DNA of 64,000 nt from VRUE01 sp963737575. Its GTDB lineage: Bacteria; Actinomycetota; Thermoleophilia; Solirubrobacterales; 70-9. The notes beneath the pieces are model-generated. The model searched no databases, was not told where the DNA came from, and worked only from the letters and a program-made list of their open reading frames with translations. Below, piece by piece: positions 60,569 to 64,000 of the stretch. Within the stretch, counting starts at the first letter, position 1. Each line of letters begins with the position of its first letter. The DNA lies in NCBI GenBank assembly GCA_963737575.1, contig CAVTTJ010000007.1, forward strand, positions 62,001-126,000, in the 5' to 3' direction. The position numbers were made by a program, and so were the translations under genes.

Positions 60569-61881
60569 ACGTCCCACTCGTCCTCCACTCCCTTGAGTGA
60601 GTGGCGGCCGCACGGGTCGAACTCGATCCCCGATCCGATCACCAGGTCCCGAACGGTGCGGGAGACGAGCACGGACCCGCCCTCGGCGAGGCTGGAGATC
60701 CGGGCGGCGACGTGGACTGCGATCCCGCCGACGTCATCGCCGATCAGTTCGACCTCGCCGGTGTGCATGCCGGCCCTCACCTCGATCCCGAGGGCGGGGG
60801 CATCGGCAACGATCGCCTGGGCGCACTCGACGGCGCGGGTCGGCCCGTCGAACGTGGCCAGGAATCCGTCGCCGGTCGTCTTGATCTCCCGCCCCTCAAA
60901 CCGGTCGAGGAGGCGGCGGACCAGCTCCTGATGGCGCTCGAGCAGCTCGCGCCAGCGGCTGTCGCCCATCTCGGTGGCGAGCTTGGTCGAGTCGACGATG
61001 TCGGTGAAGAGAACCGTCGCCAGGACGCGATCTGTTTTCGGCCCCGGCCTGACCCCGGTCAGGAACTCCTCTATCTCGTCCAGTACCCGCTCGCTGTCGG
61101 GGCCGGCCCAGGGAGCGTGGTCGACACCGTCCAGCTCGATATAGCGGCTGCCGGGGATCTGCTCGGCGAGCCAGCGGCCAGCGCGGACGTTGACGGCGTG
61201 GTCATGGCGGCGGTGCATGACGAGAGTCGGCGTCTGGATCGCCGGCAGGACGTCCCGCACATCGAGGTCGAGGAACATTTCGAAGAAGCGCTGGACGCGG
61301 ATCGGGCTCGCGGCCTGGCGCTCATAGCGCGCCTGGAACTCGCGCGCCTGCGGGTCGTCGGCATAGCTCGGCGCGAAGATGTCGATCGAATCCCCCTGAC
61401 CCCAGGTCGGCGCCAGGAGTTGATTGAGCGATTCCTCGGCCGCCTCCCGCTCCGGCGCCCATGGATAGTCCTCCGCCCAGGTCGACCTCGCCATCGCCCC
61501 GCAGAGGACAAGGGCCGAGGTCCTCTCGGGATAGGTGGCCGCGAACAACATGCACATCGTCCCCCCCTCCGAGACGCCGATCAGGGCGGCGCGCTCGGAG
61601 CCGGCGGCGTCCATCACCGCGCGGACGTCGTCCATCCGCTCCTCCAGCGTCGCCGGGGCCGACAGCGGGTCGGAGAGCCCTACGCCGCGGCGGTCGAAGA
61701 TGATCACCCGCGAGAAAGAGCTGAGCCGCTCGACGAAGCGGGTGATCGCGGGGCTCTCCCAGACCAGGTCGAGATGGGAGACGAACGGGAAGGCGAGAAC
61801 GACGTCCATCTCGCCCTCGCCGACCACCTGGTAGGCGATGCCGAGCTCGCCGCTGCGCGCGTACTGGGTCTGCGGTGGCAT
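60523..61881 (-). CDS. Alpha/beta hydrolase fused to class III adenylate/guanylate cyclase
   Basis: 452 residues. The hydrolase (about 1-275) has VVLAFPFVSHLDLVWE, IIFDRRGVGLSD, nucleophile-region IGVSEGGTMCMLFAA and LVMHRRHDHAVNV. The cyclase (about 285-450) has VLATVLFTDIVDSTKLA (metal Asp), IKTTGDGFLATFDGP (second Asp), GIEVRAGMHTGEVE and VHVAARISSLAEGG. Cytoplasmic fusion known from actinobacteria; the hydrolase may act as a ligand sensor. ATG at 61881. Confidence 0.9.
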   Translation of the reverse strand: MPPQTQYARSGELGIAYQVVGEGEMDVVLAFPFVSHLDLVWESPAITRFVERLSSFSRVIIFDRRGVGLSDPLSAPATLEERMDDVRAVMDAAGSERAALIGVSEGGTMCMLFAATYPERTSALVLCGAMARSTWAEDYPWAPEREAAEESLNQLLAPTWGQGDSIDIFAPSYADDPQAREFQARYERQAASPIRVQRFFEMFLDLDVRDVLPAIQTPTLVMHRRHDHAVNVRAGRWLAEQIPGSRYIELDGVDHAPWAGPDSERVLDEIEEFLTGVRPGPKTDRVLATVLFTDIVDSTKLATEMGDSRWRELLERHQELVRRLLDRFEGREIKTTGDGFLATFDGPTRAVECAQAIVADAPALGIEVRAGMHTGEVELIGDDVGGIAVHVAARISSLAEGGSVLVSRTVRDLVIGSGIEFDPCGRHSLKGVEDEWDVYTVTATPLSSAAPA

Positions 61882-61904
61882 GGCGAACGCTGAGCCTACG
61901 CCCC

Positions 61905-62387
61905 TCAGGTGTATCGCGATGCGTCCAGGCGACAGTCGCGGAATTCGAAGCTGACGACGAGAGCGTTGGCCTTCCGCGCCCCATTCGAGAGCTGGGTGAC
62001 GAGGCTGCCCGCCCGATGGCGGTTGCCGGCGATCAGCGCCTTCCCCGCCCCCTGCAACAGATCGGCCTGCTTGGAGATCTGAGCGAGCCATTCGGAGAGC
62101 CGCTTCGCGTCGGCCGGCGGGCGCGGCACCTTGCGCAGTTCCGCCACCGCTCGGCCGAGGGCGCTCGAGGCCCTGACCAGCTGGTTGCCGGCGATCTTCA
62201 GCTTTCCCTTGCGGACGTTGCCGCGGACCCCGCGCAGGATGTGCTTGTTGGCTTCGGTGTTTGCGCGGCAGATCGGCTCGACCTGGTCGCGGTATTCGGC
62301 CCGGGGGCCTTCCAGCGCCGACGCCGCGACAGGCGCCAGCAGGGCGCAGGCGAGCAGCAGCGCGGCGATCGTCCCGGCACGCCTCAT
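61905..62387 (-). CDS. Secreted helical protein, function unknown
   Basis: 160 residues with a signal peptide (MRRAGTIAALLLACALLAPV, cleavage likely after ASA). The mature part is helical and Arg/Lys/Ala-rich with two Cys (PICRANTEAN and EFRDCRLDA). ATG overlaps the YceH stop (ATGA), so cotranscribed with it. No family recognised. Confidence 0.7.
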   Translation of the reverse strand: MRRAGTIAALLLACALLAPVAASALEGPRAEYRDQVEPICRANTEANKHILRGVRGNVRKGKLKIAGNQLVRASSALGRAVAELRKVPRPPADAKRLSEWLAQISKQADLLQGAGKALIAGNRHRAGSLVTQLSNGARKANALVVSFEFRDCRLDASRYT

Positions 62388-63037
62388 CCGCCGCCCAGTT
62401 CCGCCCGCAGGGTCTCGAGCTGGGAGCGAAGCTCGGCGAGCTCGCGCTCGATCCGGCCGAGGCGGTACTCGGCGGGCGAGCCGCCGGTGGGCACCGGGTC
62501 GGAGACGGCACCGTCTGCGTCCTCCGCCGGCGGCGACTCGGCCCCCGCGGCCGCGCCGGCGCCGAGCAGCTGCTCGTAGCGATCCTCCTTCTGGCCTGGG
62601 CGGCGCGGGTGGCGGGCGACCAGCCCGCGCCCGACCAGCCCCTCGAGGGAATCTTGGACTTCGGGCAGGCTCTCGAACCCATACAGCCGCTCGGCGCGCT
62701 GCTTCAGCTGCCCCGGCGTCTGCGTCCCGCGCAGCATCAGCACCGCCAGCAGCGAGATCTCGGGCGGGTCGAGCCCGAGCGCCTCGTCGAGGAGGTGGCG
62801 GTACTTGCGGGCGCGGCTGCCGGAGCCACTCGCGAGCCGGGTCCAGCCGCGCAGGGCGAGGTGGCGCAGGGCCTCGACGACCGTCTCCTCGTCGTAGGAG
62901 ACGACCGGGTCGCGGTTCGTCGACTGGTTGCAGGCCAGGCGCAGCGAGTTGATCGAGAGGGGGTAGACGTCCGGAGTCGTCCGCTGCTTCTCGATCAGGC
63001 AGCCGACCACGCGGATCTCGACGGCATCGGGCTCCAT
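62384..63037 (-). CDS. YceH/DUF480 family protein
   Basis: 217 residues: CLIEKQRTTPDVYPLSINSL, ACNQSTNRDPVVSYDE, LALRGWTRLASGSGSR and KYRHLLDEALGLDPPEI, SLLAVLMLRGTQTPGQLKQR, then a coiled C-terminus. Two winged-helix-like repeats; role unknown. Followed by the secreted protein with ATGA overlap. Confidence 0.9.
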   Translation of the reverse strand: MEPDAVEIRVVGCLIEKQRTTPDVYPLSINSLRLACNQSTNRDPVVSYDEETVVEALRHLALRGWTRLASGSGSRARKYRHLLDEALGLDPPEISLLAVLMLRGTQTPGQLKQRAERLYGFESLPEVQDSLEGLVGRGLVARHPRRPGQKEDRYEQLLGAGAAAGAESPPAEDADGAVSDPVPTGGSPAEYRLGRIERELAELRSQLETLRAELGGG

Positions 63038-63111
63038 CAGACAGAGTCGCGCTTTTCTCGCTGCGCGGAGAACCAGGCTGCGACGCTTGCTCGTTCCGCG
63101 CTCACCGCTGC

Positions 63112-63684
63112 TCAGGTCCTGTCCGGCCGGTCCGGGTAGAGCTCGTCGATCGTGACGAGGGCGCGGAAGGGCGCACCCGCCGTCGCCTCTATCGCCTCGC
63201 CGCCGCCGGCCAGCCGGTCGACGGCGGCCAGGACACCCGCGACCTCGAGCCCCTCTTCGCGGATCCGGCCGATCGCATCGACGGTCGAGCCCCCGCTCGT
63301 CACCGTGTCCTCGACGACCAGGCAGCGGTCGCCGGGCCGGACCGGCCCCTCGACCCAGCGCTGCAAACCGTGCTCCTTTCGCGCCCCGCGGACGAAGAAC
63401 CCGACCAGGCCGGCGCCTGCGTCGACCGCGATCGCCGCGCAGGCGAGCGGGATCGCAGCCGTCGCCGGCCCCCCCACCGCGGCGACCCCCGCGTCGGCGG
63501 CGGCGGCGGCGATCAGCTCTCCGGCGGCCCGGAAACCCTCTGGGCGCAGCAGTGCGCGGCGCGCGTCGACGTAGTACTGGGCGACCGCCCCGCTCGAGAG
63601 CGTCACCTCGCCGATCACGAGCGAGTGCTCGCGCAGCTCGGCGAGGAGGGTGCCCTTCGCCGCTTCGAGATCCACCTCAGCCAT
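63112..63684 (-). CDS. pyrE: Orotate phosphoribosyltransferase
   Basis: 190 residues; makes OMP from orotate and PRPP. SGAVAQYYVDARRALL, VGGPATAAIPLACAAI, GFFVRGARKEHGLQRWVEG (catalytic loop) and the PRPP motif CLVVEDTVTSGGSTVDAI. ATG at 63684 with TAGGAT eight bases upstream. No other pyr genes are in the window. Confidence 0.92.
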   Translation of the reverse strand: MAEVDLEAAKGTLLAELREHSLVIGEVTLSSGAVAQYYVDARRALLRPEGFRAAGELIAAAAADAGVAAVGGPATAAIPLACAAIAVDAGAGLVGFFVRGARKEHGLQRWVEGPVRPGDRCLVVEDTVTSGGSTVDAIGRIREEGLEVAGVLAAVDRLAGGGEAIEATAGAPFRALVTIDELYPDRPDRT

Positions 63685-63709
63685 GGCAGCGAATCCTACG
63701 GAGGAGGCG

Positions 63710-64000
63710 TCAGCCGAGCGCCTCGCGGAAGCCCTGGCGCCAGCTCGGGTAACGTGGCTCCCAGCCCAACTCGCGCTTGGCGCGGGCGTTCGATGCGCCG
63801 CGGAGCTCGACCGCGTTGACGGCCACCGGGCCGACGATCAGCTTCGCCAGCCACAGCGGAACCCGGCGCGGCCTCTTCGCCCCGACCGCCTCGGCGTAGA
63901 CCGGGACCCACTCTCGCTGCAACGCGGGGTCGTCATCGACGACGTTGAAGACGCCCTTCACGTCCTGCCCGATCGCGGCGACCGCGGCGGCGGCCACGTC
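63710..64000 (-). CDS. NAD-dependent epimerase/dehydratase, C-terminal part (cut by window edge)
   Basis: About 96 residues of the C-terminal substrate domain: VFNVVDDDPALQREWVPVYA, RRVPLWLAKLIVGPVAVN, and ARAKRELGWEPRYPSWRQGF, the usual ending of extended short-chain epimerases. The Rossmann part lies beyond base 64000. Product specificity cannot be stated. Confidence 0.85.
   Translation of the reverse strand, partial: DVAAAAVAAIGQDVKGVFNVVDDDPALQREWVPVYAEAVGAKRPRRVPLWLAKLIVGPVAVNAVELRGASNARAKRELGWEPRYPSWRQGFREALG

Overview
The window is chromosomal DNA of a GC-rich bacterium that I read as an actinobacterium of the Thermoleophilia type (Solirubrobacterales-like). The reasons are strong G/C bias at third codon positions, many GTG and TTG starts, tightly overlapping ATGA/GTGA gene junctions, and about fifteen genes preceded by a TAnnnT hexamer only 6-8 nt from the start codon, which implies leaderless mRNAs. 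The taxonomic call is inference. No rRNA, prophage, transposase or CRISPR array is visible.

Region 1 (1-12.5 kb) is cofactor and central metabolism: a TPP-riboswitch-controlled thiO-thiS-thiG operon, thiE, dihydrolipoamide dehydrogenase, a 2-oxoacid dehydrogenase operon (E1alpha, E1beta, E2), lipB-lipA and tRNA-Ala(TGC). E2 carries two inverted copies of a ~91-bp palindromic-ended repeat, one in each linker. A PD-(D/E)XK homing-nuclease-like gene lies directly behind the tRNA.

Region 2 (13-21 kb) has an acidic disordered protein, tRNA-Ala(CGC), a giant secreted kelch/FN3 protein, a GAP-family membrane protein, an ArsP-like permease and an SQR-like flavoprotein.

Region 3 (21-43 kb) resembles the mycobacterial DosR dormancy regulon in gene content: M50-CBS protease, universal stress proteins, PEP synthase, zinc alcohol dehydrogenase, HDAC-like amidohydrolase, TreT-like glycosyltransferase, GNAT/acyl-CoA synthetase fusion, two NarL-type response regulators, a GAF-GAF histidine kinase, a class II P-type ATPase, carbamate kinase, a cupredoxin and an ABC exporter.

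Region 4 (42.7-49.8 kb) is an OmpR-type two-component system beside a redox operon: two secreted or membrane proteins with VVTHTSG-like motifs, ApbE flavin transferase, a ferric-reductase-like membrane protein, an FAD reductase, a ferredoxin and an SRPBCC protein. The same TTTGCC-N5-TTTACC direct repeat occurs on both sides of the two-component genes and is a likely binding site for the regulator. This is my best candidate for an undescribed system.

Region 5 (49.8-64 kb) holds a MarR-MFS-isochorismatase operon, HD proteins, LapA-like and ZIP membrane proteins, hydrolases, a GroES-like protein, an HxlR/MFS divergent pair, a hydrolase-adenylate cyclase fusion, a YceH protein, pyrE and a truncated epimerase.

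At least twelve single-base frame breaks interrupt otherwise well conserved genes. Most look like uncorrected sequencing or assembly indels rather than gene decay.
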